Of a DNA stretch of 64,000 bases, positions 38,630 through 48,547 are shown in pieces. Location: NCBI RefSeq assembly GCF_000055945.1, contig NC_008011.1:608501-672500 (forward strand), given 5' to 3'. Within the stretch, counting starts at the first letter, position 1. Every line of letters starts with the position of its first letter. Origin of the DNA: Lawsonia intracellularis PHE/MN1-00. GTDB taxonomy: Bacteria; Desulfobacterota; Desulfovibrionia; Desulfovibrionales; Desulfovibrionaceae. A program made the position numbers and the translations under genes. The notes beneath the pieces were generated by a model. That model saw nothing but the letters and a program-made list of their open reading frames with translations, was not told the DNA's origin and ran no database searches.

Positions 38630-40719
38630 TAATCAATCTCCACATTCCCTACAGCTTGAAGTCTTGTATCTGGTGGAATTTCACCTTGGGAAATAACAGG
38701 AACATTAGGGAGAAATCTAGTAATCAATTGTGCTAAATGTGGACGCACAATAGGAGTAGCTAATAACACTGGTTGACCATCTGTTCCTACAGCTCCTTCA
38801 ATAGCCATATTAATATTATGAATAAGCTGTTGTGCAATGGATGGATTAAGTGCAAGGTATGATCCACCCTCTACTTGTCGTATTGCCTCTTGCAATGTTT
38901 GCTCTGTCTTAGAGCCTAAAGTAATCACAGGGAGAACACCATCACTATCTAAATATGCTTTAGTAATACTCCGACCAAGACGCTCACGTACATATTCTGT
39001 AAGTGTGTCAGGATTCTTAACTGAACCACCATAATCTCCTAATGCTTCAACAATAGTTAACATATCACGAATAGAAACATTTTCTCTCACTAAATTCTGT
39101 AATACTTTCTGTACAGAACCAAGAGGTAAAATTCCAGGTACAAGCTCTTCCACAGCTTTGGGAGAGTGCTTTGCTAATGTATCCAATAAACCCTGCACCT
39201 CCTGACGTCCAAGAAAATCTGCTAAGTGACGCTTTAAAACCTCTGTAAGATGTGTTGCAATAACTGTTGAAGGATCAACTACTGTATATCCTGCAAGCAT
39301 TGTTTCTTCGCGCTGCATTTCAGAAATCCATATAGCTGGTAAATTAAAAGCTGGTTCTCTTGTTTCAATACCTTCTATCTGGTGTAATGCATTACCAGGA
39401 TCCATTGCTAAGTAATGATCAATAAGAATTTCAGCAGTAGCAACTTGATTTCCTTTTATAAGTAAAACATATTGTCCTGGTTTAAGTTGTAAGTTATCTC
39501 TTAAATGTAGAGATGGGATAATAACACCCATATCAAGAGCAAACTGACGACGTATTGAACGGATCCTTGAAAGTAAATTTCCATTTTGTTCCTCATCAAC
39601 AAGAGGGATAAGACCATATCCTACCTCTAGCTCTAATGTATCTAAAGGTAGTAAATCTTGCATTTCCTCTGGTGTATTTGCAGGCTCACTAGCAGCACTA
39701 CCACCTTTAGCCTTCTTTTTATCTTGTGCAGTTGTATCTGAATTTTTACCTACAATACGAGAAACTATAAATAAGGAAGCTGAAAAGAACAAGAATGGAA
39801 TAGTTGGTAAACCTGGAACAAGGGCAAATATAAAAAGAACTGCGGATGTTAACTTAAGAACACGTGAATTATATGTTAGTTGTGCAATATATTCTTCACC
39901 CATTTTAGCTTCTGCTGCTGCACGTGAAACAATAAGACCAGCAGCAATGGAAATAATAATAGAAGGAATCGTAGAAACAAGTCCATCTCCAATAGAGAGA
40001 AGGGAAAATGTCATAAGGGCACTATCCCAACTCATTCCTTTTTGCACAACAGCAATAAGAATACCACCAATCAAATTTATAAGGGTAATAAACAGTCCTG
40101 CAGTTACATCTCCTTGTACAAATTTACCTGCACCATCCATTGCACCATAAAAGTCAGCTTCCTTTCTAATATTTTCGCGACGCCTAGTTGCTTCTTCTTC
40201 ATCAATTAATCCAGAATTTAAATCTGCCTCAATAGCCATTTGTTTTCCTGGCATAGCATCAAGAGTAAAGCGTGCTGCAACCTCAGCAATACGTGTTGTA
40301 CCAGCTGTAATAACAACTTTATTCAAAATAAATAAAATTAAAAAGATAACAGCACCTACAACATAACTTCCACCTACAACAAACTCAGCAAAAGAACGAA
40401 TAACATTACCTGCAGCATTTGCACCTTGATCGCCATTAAGAAGGATTAAACGTGTAGAAGCTACATTTAAAGCTAATCGCATTAATGTTGTAACAAGAAG
40501 TAATGAAGGGAAAATAGAAAACTCTAAAGGAGAAGTCATAAACATTGCTGTTAAAAGAATCAAAATAGAAAGAGAAATATTAAGGGAAAGCATCACATCT
40601 AGCAAAAACGTAGGAAGAGGGACAAGCATAACAAGAAGAATGACAACAACACCTGCACCAAGGAATATATCACCTTGCTTAGCAAAACGGCTGTAATTTA
40701 TACTTGGACCACTTGCCAT
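38629..40719 (-). CDS. flhA: Flagellar export gate protein FlhA
   Basis: The 696-residue protein has eight N-terminal membrane segments and a C-terminal cytoplasmic ring domain. The conserved FHIPEP-type region shows TLDAMPGKQMAIEADLNSGLIDEEEA and AMDGAGKFVQGD (around residues 148-205). The C-terminal part includes VLPVITLGS and an ALNPSIAQQLI stretch. FlhA forms the export gate with FlhB, FliPQR. AAGGAG precedes the ATG. It is a paralogue of the sctV product further on. Confidence 0.96.
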   Translation of the reverse strand: MASGPSINYSRFAKQGDIFLGAGVVVILLVMLVPLPTFLLDVMLSLNISLSILILLTAMFMTSPLEFSIFPSLLLVTTLMRLALNVASTRLILLNGDQGANAAGNVIRSFAEFVVGGSYVVGAVIFLILFILNKVVITAGTTRIAEVAARFTLDAMPGKQMAIEADLNSGLIDEEEATRRRENIRKEADFYGAMDGAGKFVQGDVTAGLFITLINLIGGILIAVVQKGMSWDSALMTFSLLSIGDGLVSTIPSIIISIAAGLIVSRAAAEAKMGEEYIAQLTYNSRVLKLTSAVLFIFALVPGLPTIPFLFFSASLFIVSRIVGKNSDTTAQDKKKAKGGSAASEPANTPEEMQDLLPLDTLELEVGYGLIPLVDEEQNGNLLSRIRSIRRQFALDMGVIIPSLHLRDNLQLKPGQYVLLIKGNQVATAEILIDHYLAMDPGNALHQIEGIETREPAFNLPAIWISEMQREETMLAGYTVVDPSTVIATHLTEVLKRHLADFLGRQEVQGLLDTLAKHSPKAVEELVPGILPLGSVQKVLQNLVRENVSIRDMLTIVEALGDYGGSVKNPDTLTEYVRERLGRSITKAYLDSDGVLPVITLGSKTEQTLQEAIRQVEGGSYLALNPSIAQQLIHNINMAIEGAVGTDGQPVLLATPIVRPHLAQLITRFLPNVPVISQGEIPPDTRLQAVGNVEID

Positions 40720-40807
40720 AGAGTTGACTCCTTGCAGGTCAGGCCTTCGACATATAACAAGCCTATATAACTAATTATAGTAATTTCTGGATACAAAAAA
40801 TTATTAT

Positions 40808-41881
40808 TTATTGAGGTCCAGGCATCTTTCCTTTTAAACGCCAGACACTTGCAAGTATAGCTGCGACAGCTTTATATAGCTCTTCAGGAATCATCTCTCC
40901 AACACCTACTGCTTTATACAAAGCCCGTGCCAAAGGGACATTCTCTCTAATAGGAATATTATTTTCTCTAGCAATCTCTTTAATCTTCTCTGCAACCCGA
41001 TCCACACCTATTGCTAATACCAAAGGCGCTGGTGCCTCAAGAGCATTATATCTAAGCGCAACAGCAATATGTTTTGGGTTTGTAACAACAACGTCTGCTT
41101 TAGGTACATCTTGCATCATTCTGTTTGTCATCATTTGCATCATTTTTTGGCGCTGTTTCTGCTTTACAATAGGATCTCCTTCTTGTTGTTTTGACTCATC
41201 TTTTATTTCTTGTTTTGTCATTTTCAAATTTTCTTCATAACTATATCTATTATATACAAGATCTGCGACTGCAATAATTGTCATAGGAATTAGCGTATAT
41301 AAAACAAGTACTATTCCTGTATTAAGCATATAATCTGCCACACCTGAAGGACTTGCATAATATAATGGTAAAAAGTTTGAAAACTCTCCTTTTATAATCA
41401 TATATGGAACAATACCTATAACAATTACTTGAACTAAACTACGTAAAAGTCGAACAAGTGTTTGTTGAGAAGCAAACATTCCTTTCAACCCTTTTATTAT
41501 ATTAAATTTACTCCATTTAAATTTAAAAACCTTTGTAGTCCATAATGCACCAACTTGTACACGTAATGAAATCCATGCCGTAACAGCAATAAAAAGTAAT
41601 ATTGGCATCAATAAAATAGCTATCTCTTGAGCAACATAAATAAATAAAGCATATACTGACTGTGCTGTAACCTCAAACCGAAATGATTCTGTAAAAATAT
41701 AGTAGAAAATTGTTTCAAAATGACGTCCCATTACGCCTGAATAAATAGCAAGCCCCAGCATCCCTGCTGCAGTAGTCAATGCTTTAGTAACCTCTTCTGA
41801 TTTAGGGACACTCCCTTCAGAACGAGCTTCCTGACGTCGTTTCGGGGTTGCTTTCTCTGTTTTACTGGGATCATCAGACAT
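40808..41881 (-). CDS. flhB: Flagellar export switch protein FlhB
   Basis: The 357-residue protein has an N-terminal KTEKATPKRRQEARSEG signature, four membrane segments and a cytoplasmic autocleavage domain. The switch motif reads N268-P269-K270-H271 instead of NPTH; Asn-Pro where cleavage occurs and the His are kept. In this family Asn268-Pro269 hydrolysis changes substrate specificity from rod/hook to filament. It lies between fliR and flhA. The N-terminal and cytoplasmic parts otherwise look complete. Confidence 0.94.
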   Translation of the reverse strand: MSDDPSKTEKATPKRRQEARSEGSVPKSEEVTKALTTAAGMLGLAIYSGVMGRHFETIFYYIFTESFRFEVTAQSVYALFIYVAQEIAILLMPILLFIAVTAWISLRVQVGALWTTKVFKFKWSKFNIIKGLKGMFASQQTLVRLLRSLVQVIVIGIVPYMIIKGEFSNFLPLYYASPSGVADYMLNTGIVLVLYTLIPMTIIAVADLVYNRYSYEENLKMTKQEIKDESKQQEGDPIVKQKQRQKMMQMMTNRMMQDVPKADVVVTNPKHIAVALRYNALEAPAPLVLAIGVDRVAEKIKEIARENNIPIRENVPLARALYKAVGVGEMIPEELYKAVAAILASVWRLKGKMPGPQ

Positions 41882-41933
41882 GTATAGTTCCTGGTACCAT
41901 TAAAAATATATGGAACCTAACATGAGGTGAAAA

Positions 41934-42722
41934 CTATTTTCCACTACCCATTACAGTAAGTAAGTTAAAAAATAGTCCCTCTAGGCCTGCAATAAATCGA
42001 TAGGTTTCTTTTGATAAGATAGTAAATAATAGTCCAATGAAAAAAAATCCTACACCAATTTTTACAGGAAATCCAACTTCCATAATATGAATCTGAGGAG
42101 CAGCTCTTGCCATAAGTCCTAAAGAGATCTCTACTAAAAAAAGAGCTGACATAACTGGTGCCGCAACATGTAAGGCAAAAACAAAAATCATCCCTGCCAT
42201 ATTAAGAAGTTCACTCAATAAAATTTCTCTTACAACAAGTCCTCCTGCTGGAACCATTTTAAAAGTATATGTAAAAGCTTTTATAAGAAACAAATGGCCA
42301 TTAAGAGCAAGAAAAACTAATGTAGCAACCATATAAAGAAAATGTGCAATAAAACCTGTGGTGTTACCAGTTAATGGGTCTGCAAGCGTAATCATTGTAA
42401 ACCCCATTTGTGTAGCAAGAATTTCTCCCCCAGCTTGAATTCCTGCAAAGAAAAAGTTTACCGCAAGCCCCAATACAATACCAAGAAAAACCTCGCTTAT
42501 GATTAACAATACTAGATCGAAAGGATGCGCTGGCATTTGTGTTCCTGAAAGAGAAAGACGCCCCCAAAGAACTATAGTTAGAATAAGAGCTATTGATGCT
42601 TTTAACATATTAGGAAAACCATCAATAGAAAAAAAAGGAAGCATAAATAAGACAACACTAATACGTAAAAATGTAAGTAAAAAACTAAGAAACATACTAG
42701 GATCAAAATTAAATAAATTCAT
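41934..42722 (-). CDS. fliR: Flagellar export gate protein FliR
   Basis: The 262-residue protein has six hydrophobic segments, with family landmarks ISEVFLGIVLGLAVNFFFAGIQAGGE in the middle and MRASP-like GLMARAAPQIHIMEVGFPVKIGVG in the C-terminal half. With FliP and FliQ it makes the export gate core. It is the first visible gene of this minus-strand flagellar operon; fliP and fliQ are not in the window. sctT is its paralogue in the second export system. Confidence 0.93.
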   Translation of the reverse strand: MNLFNFDPSMFLSFLLTFLRISVVLFMLPFFSIDGFPNMLKASIALILTIVLWGRLSLSGTQMPAHPFDLVLLIISEVFLGIVLGLAVNFFFAGIQAGGEILATQMGFTMITLADPLTGNTTGFIAHFLYMVATLVFLALNGHLFLIKAFTYTFKMVPAGGLVVREILLSELLNMAGMIFVFALHVAAPVMSALFLVEISLGLMARAAPQIHIMEVGFPVKIGVGFFFIGLLFTILSKETYRFIAGLEGLFFNLLTVMGSGK

Positions 42723-43079
42723 ACTTACTCACTAACTATAATATTAACAATTAATAATAGTAATAATCATTGGCATCTCTTTATTTTTCTAATAGATTAT
42801 ATGGATAGTTATCTATATCTAAACAATTTAGTTAATTAATTACTACCTACTATAATTAAAAATAGTACTTATCTTACCATAGTTATTGGTACAGACTAGC
42901 TACACATGTACTAAAAATAACAATAGCATTATTTATTATAACAAAAATACTATTTTTTATATTATTGTAAGAAAAATATTACTAATAGTTATAAAAAATA
43001 ATCTATCACTTTTTATTTCCTATCAAAAATTTTACTTAGCACTCAGTACATCAAAGCTAAAAAATTTTATAAGAATTTC
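42723..43079. other. AT-rich gap upstream of fliR
   Basis: About 360 nt between the divergent fliR gene and the putative promoter at 43080. It must hold the promoter of the flagellar operon on the minus strand, but I see no convincing sigma-70, sigma-28 or sigma-54 signature. A 65-codon frame in this region looks random. Confidence 0.5.
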
Positions 43080-43108
43080 TTGACAAACATGGTTATTCAG
43101 AGTATTTG
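43080..43108 (+). promoter_or_regulatory. Putative sigma-70 promoter upstream of the rimP operon
   Basis: A perfect TTGACA (43080-43085), a 17-nt spacer and TATTTG (43103-43108), matching three of six -10 positions. It lies 131 nt before rimP and ahead of a strong terminator hairpin, so transcripts from here would meet that hairpin before reaching the operon. A better -10 may be elsewhere. Confidence 0.45.
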
Positions 43109-43114
43109 CATTTT

Positions 43115-43207
43115 CAGTACAGAATAGTATTCATTAAATGAGTACTACATCCTCTCTGGTCAAATTGACTAAGCTGGGTGGCCTGACTAGGCCCCTTTTT
43201 TTTTTTT
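43115..43207 (+). ncRNA. Candidate small RNA or attenuated leader upstream of rimP
   Basis: If transcription starts about 7 nt after the TATTTG, a transcript of about 90 nt would end at an intrinsic terminator whose stem is GGCC-TGACTA-GGCC with extra G-C pairs (43177-43195) followed by twelve T residues (43196-43207). The region is unusually GC-rich for this genome from 43150 on. It could be an independent small RNA or the attenuator of the rimP-nusA-infB operon. There is no open frame and no match to tRNA, 4.5S or 6S that I can see. Confidence 0.4.
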
Positions 43208-43238
43208 ATGTTATTATTTTGGGATACCTTAGCTTTTT

Positions 43239-43829
43239 ATGAACAGTGCTGCACTAATAGAAACTATTACCCAACTTATATCTCCTCTTATTACAGCACA
43301 AGGGCTAAAACTTTGGGGTATTGAGTTGATTAATATACCTCAACCTATTATAAAAATTTTTGTAGATACAATAGAAACAAACAGGTTGCATGAAAATAAT
43401 ATAATAAACTCTAAGTCTGAGCAAATAACAATAGAACAATGTGCTTCACTTTCTCGTCTAATAGGTTTAACTTTAGAAGTTGAAGAACTTTTCCCTAACA
43501 AATGGACACTTGAGGTCTCATCCCCAGGGTTGGAACGCTCTTTTTTTACTATACAACAACTTAGTAATTATATTAATCATGACATTGATGTCACACTTAA
43601 AGAACAGCATCCTTTGTGGCCAAACCGCAAAAAATTTTATGGAACGCTTATTAGTATAACAGACAATACATTTATGCTTAATTTATCATTAGCACACCGC
43701 AAATCTGATGAGCCAGAAAATGTTAGTATTAACTGGCAGCAAGTACGTAAAGCAACACTTGTACACCATTTCTTTCAGCCAAATAAAAAACTTGGATCAA
43801 CAAAAGGTCTCAATGGAGGCACTACATGA
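43239..43829 (+). CDS. rimP: Ribosome maturation factor RimP
   Basis: A 196-residue protein for 30S subunit maturation. Landmarks are ALIETITQLISPLITAQGLKLWGIEL at the N-terminus, a SLSRLIGLTLEVEELFPNKWTLEVSSPGLERSF centre in pieces, and a C-terminal SH3-like part. Length exceeds the usual about 155 because of a loop around residues 48-66 and a C-terminal tail. The stop overlaps the nusA start by 4 nt (ATGA). The Shine-Dalgarno is weak, so translation may depend on the leader. Confidence 0.92.
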   Translation: MNSAALIETITQLISPLITAQGLKLWGIELINIPQPIIKIFVDTIETNRLHENNIINSKSEQITIEQCASLSRLIGLTLEVEELFPNKWTLEVSSPGLERSFFTIQQLSNYINHDIDVTLKEQHPLWPNRKKFYGTLISITDNTFMLNLSLAHRKSDEPENVSINWQQVRKATLVHHFFQPNKKLGSTKGLNGGTT

Positions 43830-45148
43830 ATCTAGAATTAAAAAAAGCTCTTGATCAAATAAGTAAAGATAAAGGGCTTGATCGTGATATGCTTGTTGAT
43901 ACACTTGAAGATGCTGTAAGAACTTCGGTTATTCGGAGATATGGAGATAACCTAGATGTTGAGGTAAGCTATAATGATGACACAGGAGAAATTGAAGTCT
44001 ATCAATTTAAAATTGTGGTGGAAGAGGTAACAGATCCTATCACACAATTGTCTATTACTGAAGCTAAGACTCATGATCCTTCTGCACAACTAGATGACGA
44101 AATGGGATTCCGCTTAAAAGTTGAAGACTTAGGGCGTATAGCTGCACAGTCAGCAAAACAAGTTATTATTCAACGAATGCGTGATGCAGAACAAGAAATT
44201 ATTTATGAAGAATATAAAGATCGTATTGGAGAAATTGTCAGTGGTATTGTACAACGCCGTGATAAAGGAGGTTGGATTATAAATCTTGGCCGTACAGAAG
44301 CTTTACTTCCTAAAGATGAACAAATCCCTAAAGAACATTATAAACGTGGAGATCGTGTTCAAGGTCTAATTATAGATGTCCGTAAAGAAGGACGTGGGCC
44401 TCAAGTTATTATTTCACGTGCACATCGAGACTACATGGCTGCTCTCTTTCGCCGAGAAGTCCCTGAGGTTGATGATGGCACAGTACAAATTATGGGTGTT
44501 GCAAGAGATCCTGGAAGTCGAGCAAAAGTTACTGTTCTTTCACGTGAACGTGATGTAGATCCAGTAGGCGCATGTGTTGGCGTTCGTGGATCTAGAATCC
44601 AAAATATCGTCCAAGAACTTCATGGAGAACGTATTGACATAGTTATCTGGAGCCCGGAAATAACTACATATGCCCGTAATGCACTTGCTCCTGCTATTAT
44701 TTCACGTATTACTGTTGATGAAACTGAAAACCTTCTTGAAGTAACAGTTCCAGATGATCAACTTACAAGTGCTATTGGGCGTAAAGGCCAAAATGTTAAA
44801 TTAGCAGCAAAGCTTCTAGGATGGAAAATCGATATTTTCACTGAAACAAGGTATAATGAATCAAATGCTGTTGGACGTGGACTTGAACAAGTCGCAAGTG
44901 TTGCTGAGATATCTATAGAAACTTTACTCCACTCTGGGCTTAACACTCTTGAGCAAATAAATGAAACATCTGACGAAGAACTTATTGAAAAGTTAGGTAT
45001 TTCTGAATCTCAAGTTAACGACTTACGTGCAGCTGTTAACTTTCTTAGTACAACAGCTACCGTCGATAGCAATAAAAAGAAAAAAGAAGTAGAAGCAGAA
45101 CAAGCAAAAGATAACGAAAATAACCCAGCTGATACAGCAGATTACTAG
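43826..45148 (+). CDS. nusA: Transcription termination/antitermination factor NusA
   Basis: The 440-residue protein has an N-terminal polymerase-binding domain, an S1 domain (GEIVSGIVQRRDKGGWIINLG in pieces near 135-160), and KH domains with VGVRGSRIQNIVQEL and TSAIGRKGQNVKLAA. A C-terminal helix-hairpin-helix part is present, followed by a lysine/glutamate-rich tail. It couples termination, pausing and antitermination of transcription. It overlaps rimP by 4 nt and is followed by ylxR and infB, the standard order. Confidence 0.95.
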   Translation: MNLELKKALDQISKDKGLDRDMLVDTLEDAVRTSVIRRYGDNLDVEVSYNDDTGEIEVYQFKIVVEEVTDPITQLSITEAKTHDPSAQLDDEMGFRLKVEDLGRIAAQSAKQVIIQRMRDAEQEIIYEEYKDRIGEIVSGIVQRRDKGGWIINLGRTEALLPKDEQIPKEHYKRGDRVQGLIIDVRKEGRGPQVIISRAHRDYMAALFRREVPEVDDGTVQIMGVARDPGSRAKVTVLSRERDVDPVGACVGVRGSRIQNIVQELHGERIDIVIWSPEITTYARNALAPAIISRITVDETENLLEVTVPDDQLTSAIGRKGQNVKLAAKLLGWKIDIFTETRYNESNAVGRGLEQVASVAEISIETLLHSGLNTLEQINETSDEELIEKLGISESQVNDLRAAVNFLSTTATVDSNKKKKEVEAEQAKDNENNPADTADY

Positions 45149-45153
45149 ATAAG

Positions 45154-45375
45154 ATGGATAAAAAGCATATTCCTATTCGAATGTGCACCATATGTAAGAC
45201 TCGTACTGCTAAGCATCTGCTAAAACGATATATTCTTTTCCAAGAGGAAAATATATTTCATACTGATGAAAAACAATGTATGTTTGGAAGAGGATGGTAT
45301 GTATGCTCAAAAAAAAATTGCTGGGAAAAATTCCGGAGATTCCGCGTTAATGGTCGGAAACGTAAGGGAGACTAG
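45154..45375 (+). CDS. ylxR: YlxR-family (DUF448) putative RNA-binding protein
   Basis: A 73-residue basic protein with two landmarks: IPIRMCTICKT near the N-terminus and MFGRGWYVCSKKNCW in the middle. YlxR folds as a small RNA-binding domain and is encoded between nusA and infB in many bacteria. Its exact role is unsettled; it has been linked to RNase P regulation and transcription. It starts 6 nt after nusA and ends 4 nt before infB. Confidence 0.9.
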   Translation: MDKKHIPIRMCTICKTRTAKHLLKRYILFQEENIFHTDEKQCMFGRGWYVCSKKNCWEKFRRFRVNGRKRKGD

Positions 45376-45378
45376 TTC

Positions 45379-48264
45379 ATGATAAATGATAAAATTAAAG
45401 TTAAAGATCTTGCAATAGAGCTTGGTGTTTCAACTAAAGATCTTTTACGTGTTTTACGAGAACTTGAAATTTCTGCAAAAAGCACAATAAGTAATATATC
45501 AATAGAAGATTTACCTAAAATTCGTGCACAATTTAATACTCCTAATACAAATAAGGAAGAAGAACGAAGACAAATACAACCTGGTGTAATATTAAGACGT
45601 AAACGTCAACAACCTTCTACTAACCAGACAGATATTAAACTTAATCCAGTTGATACTAATGTTAGTGAATCTACTATACAAACAGAAAATCTTATATTAG
45701 AAAATAAAAATACATTATCCCCTCATATAGAAGAAACAACTGAAAAAATACCTGCTACAACAAATGAAATATTATATAATTCTCAAATAGCAAAAATAGT
45801 TCAATACCCTACACCTAGTGTCCCTAATAAAACTTTAACAACAACACCACATCAAACAAAAAAAAATCATTCTGAAAAAGATGTGTTAGAGAGTCATGAC
45901 TCTTCTAATAAAAACATCAAACAATCTTCATCTCAAAACACAGAAAAAACTAACCGTAAACCTGCGGCTTCTGCTATCCCTGAAGGATCTTCAGCTCCAA
46001 GTTTACTGCCTCCAGTTTCTGAACAAATACGTCGTTTACACGATGAAGAGACTGAAAACTCTTCTAGTGAAGAAAAAAATGTTGATATACAACAAAAAGA
46101 AATCCCATCAACACAAGTGCGGGTTATTTCAAAGCCTAATATTACACAGTCCCACTCTTGGGATGCCAATAATACACGTTCTTCTAGTGGGCAACGGACT
46201 GAAACTGAAAAACAATCAAATACTGCCCCTCATACTGATAGTAGAGAACATACTGGTCATAATAAACGACCTGTTTCATACCAAGGACAAAATAGAAATA
46301 ATTTTATTGCTACTCCTGATACAATTCCTAATGTAGAACATGATGGACAAAACAAGAAAAAGCGTCATACTAGCCGTAGGTCAACAGAGTTTAACCATAA
46401 ATTTCAATATAATAATGAAGATGATGATATATCACGCCAAAATCGTGGAAGAAAACGTCATAAACAAAAAACAACATCTCAGGTAACAACACAACCAATA
46501 AAACTAACAAAACGTAAAATTCGTGTAGAAGAAGCTATTAGAGTTGCTGATATGGCCCATCAAATGGGACTTAAAGCTAATGAAATTATAAAAGTGCTCT
46601 TTAACCTTGGTGTGATGGCAACAATTAATATGTCATTAGATATTGACACAGCTACTCTTGTTGCTGCTGAATTTGGATATGAAGTAGAGAAAATTGGATT
46701 TACAGAAGAAGATTACTTAGTAGCAACAGCACCTGAACAATCAGAATCTCTAAAACGTCGACCTCCTGTTGTCACCATTATGGGGCATGTTGATCATGGA
46801 AAAACATCACTTCTTGATGCTATTCGAAAAACCAATGTCACTGGAGGTGAAGCTGGAGGTATTACACAACATATTGGCGCATATCATGTAACAACTAAAA
46901 GTGGTGAAATTGTTTTTCTTGATACACCTGGACATGAAGCATTCACTACAATGCGTGCTCGTGGTGCTCAAGTCACTGACATTGTTGTGCTTGTTGTTGC
47001 TGCTGATGATGGTGTCATGGAACAAACCCGTGAAGCAGTCAATCATGCACGGGCTGCAAATGTTCCTATTATGGTTGCTGTAAATAAAATGGATAAACCT
47101 GAAGCAAATCCAGATCGCGTCTTACGTGAACTTTCTGACATCGGCCTTGTTCCTGAAGACTGGGGAGGTGACACAATTGTTACTAAAGTTTCTGCAAAAT
47201 CACTTGATGGTATTGACGAACTTTTAGAACTTCTTGCTCTTCAAACAGATATCCTAGAACTTAAAGCTAATCCTGACAAACCAGCAAGAGGCCACATTGT
47301 TGAAGCAAAGCTTGATAAAGGTCGTGGTCCAATAGCTACAGTCCTTATCCAAGAAGGAACGCTGCATCAAGGTGATACTTTTGTTTGTGGTGTCTTTAGT
47401 GGCCGAGTGCGAGCTATGTTTAATGATCAAGGGAAAAAAGTAAAAGACGCAGGACCATCTATGCCTATAGAAGTCCAAGGATTTGAAGGAGTACCTGAAG
47501 CAGGAGAAGCTTTTATTTGTTTACCTGATGAAAAACTTGCAAGACGCATTGCAGAAAGCCGTGCAATAAAACAGCGAGAGAAAGAACTTGCCAAAGAATC
47601 TAGGGTAACCTTAGAAACCTTCCTCTCAAAAACATCTAATGAAAAAGAAGCTCAAGTGCTTAATTTAGTAGTTAAGTCAGACGTTCAAGGTTCACTGGAA
47701 GCAATTCTTGAAGCACTACGTAAACTTAGCACTGCTAAAGTACGTATTAATATTATTCATGGTGGTAGTGGTGCTATTACTGAGTCAGACATCTTACTTG
47801 CCTCAGCATCTGATGCAATTGTTATAGGTTTTAATGTTCGACCAACAGCAAAAGTGAAAGAAGTCGCTGAGCAAGAGAATGTAGATATTCGTTTCTATGA
47901 TATTATCTATAAACTAGTAGAAGAAATAAAAAGTGCCATGGCTGGCCTTCTTGCACCAATTAGTCGTGAAGTATATCTTGGACAAGCTGATGTACGTGAA
48001 ATTTTTAATGTTCCTAAAATAGGAACCATAGCTGGAAGCCATGTTTCGGATGGTAAAGTTCTACGTAATGCAGGAGTCCGACTATTACGTGAAGGAGTTG
48101 TTGTTTATACTGGTGGTATTGCCTCCTTACGGAGATTTAAAGAAGACGTTAGAGAAGTCCAAAAAGGCTATGAGTGTGGTATTAGTCTTGAAAACTTCAA
48201 CGATATCAAACTTGGTGATGTTATTGAATCATTTGAAACAGTGGAAGAAGCTGCTAGCTTATAG
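45379..48264 (+). CDS. infB: Translation initiation factor IF-2
   Basis: The 961-residue GTPase recruits initiator tRNA to the ribosome. An IF2N domain opens the protein ([20 protein letters not shown]), followed by a long low-complexity, charged linker to about residue 380, a second IF2N element and the G domain. The P-loop GHVDHGKTS lies near 468-476, DTPGHEAF and NKMDKP follow. C-terminal domains are complete. The linker differs from E. coli in sequence, as usual. The operon ends with a strong terminator right after it; rbfA does not follow. Confidence 0.96.
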   Translation: MINDKIKVKDLAIELGVSTKDLLRVLRELEISAKSTISNISIEDLPKIRAQFNTPNTNKEEERRQIQPGVILRRKRQQPSTNQTDIKLNPVDTNVSESTIQTENLILENKNTLSPHIEETTEKIPATTNEILYNSQIAKIVQYPTPSVPNKTLTTTPHQTKKNHSEKDVLESHDSSNKNIKQSSSQNTEKTNRKPAASAIPEGSSAPSLLPPVSEQIRRLHDEETENSSSEEKNVDIQQKEIPSTQVRVISKPNITQSHSWDANNTRSSSGQRTETEKQSNTAPHTDSREHTGHNKRPVSYQGQNRNNFIATPDTIPNVEHDGQNKKKRHTSRRSTEFNHKFQYNNEDDDISRQNRGRKRHKQKTTSQVTTQPIKLTKRKIRVEEAIRVADMAHQMGLKANEIIKVLFNLGVMATINMSLDIDTATLVAAEFGYEVEKIGFTEEDYLVATAPEQSESLKRRPPVVTIMGHVDHGKTSLLDAIRKTNVTGGEAGGITQHIGAYHVTTKSGEIVFLDTPGHEAFTTMRARGAQVTDIVVLVVAADDGVMEQTREAVNHARAANVPIMVAVNKMDKPEANPDRVLRELSDIGLVPEDWGGDTIVTKVSAKSLDGIDELLELLALQTDILELKANPDKPARGHIVEAKLDKGRGPIATVLIQEGTLHQGDTFVCGVFSGRVRAMFNDQGKKVKDAGPSMPIEVQGFEGVPEAGEAFICLPDEKLARRIAESRAIKQREKELAKESRVTLETFLSKTSNEKEAQVLNLVVKSDVQGSLEAILEALRKLSTAKVRINIIHGGSGAITESDILLASASDAIVIGFNVRPTAKVKEVAEQENVDIRFYDIIYKLVEEIKSAMAGLLAPISREVYLGQADVREIFNVPKIGTIAGSHVSDGKVLRNAGVRLLREGVVVYTGGIASLRRFKEDVREVQKGYECGISLENFNDIKLGDVIESFETVEEAASL

Positions 48265-48270
48265 TAAATT

Positions 48271-48330
48271 ATAATTATAATAAAAAGGGGAAAAGAGACT
48301 GAAGTCTTTTCCCCTTTTTATTATAATTAT
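48271..48330 (+). terminator. Strong terminator after infB
   Basis: A long perfect stem: arms 48271-48296 and 48305-48330 are complementary over 26 nt, including AAAAAGGGGAAAAGA and its complement. The loop is 8 nt. The descending T-rich arm supplies the termination signal. It begins 7 nt past the infB stop. Confidence 0.9.
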
Positions 48331-48547
48331 GTTACAAAACTGCTTTTTTAATAATACTAATATTATTTTATATTTTTTAGATCTTGTTCTAGTTATAGTA
48401 TATGACTAATTAAAAATTACTAATGATGTGATACTCTATATTTCTTTGATTAAACCAATAAAAATTTTCTGTTTCCTAGTTAATTGTTAACTGTTGCTAT
48501 CTAACAATATAGCTATATTAGCTAAAATAAAAGGGGATTAATGGATC

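Noticed and set aside
42886..43083. 65-codon frame upstream of rimP
   Set aside because: Composition is what random AT-rich DNA gives (Asn, Ile, Tyr, Lys), no ribosome site, no domain, and it overlaps the putative promoter.
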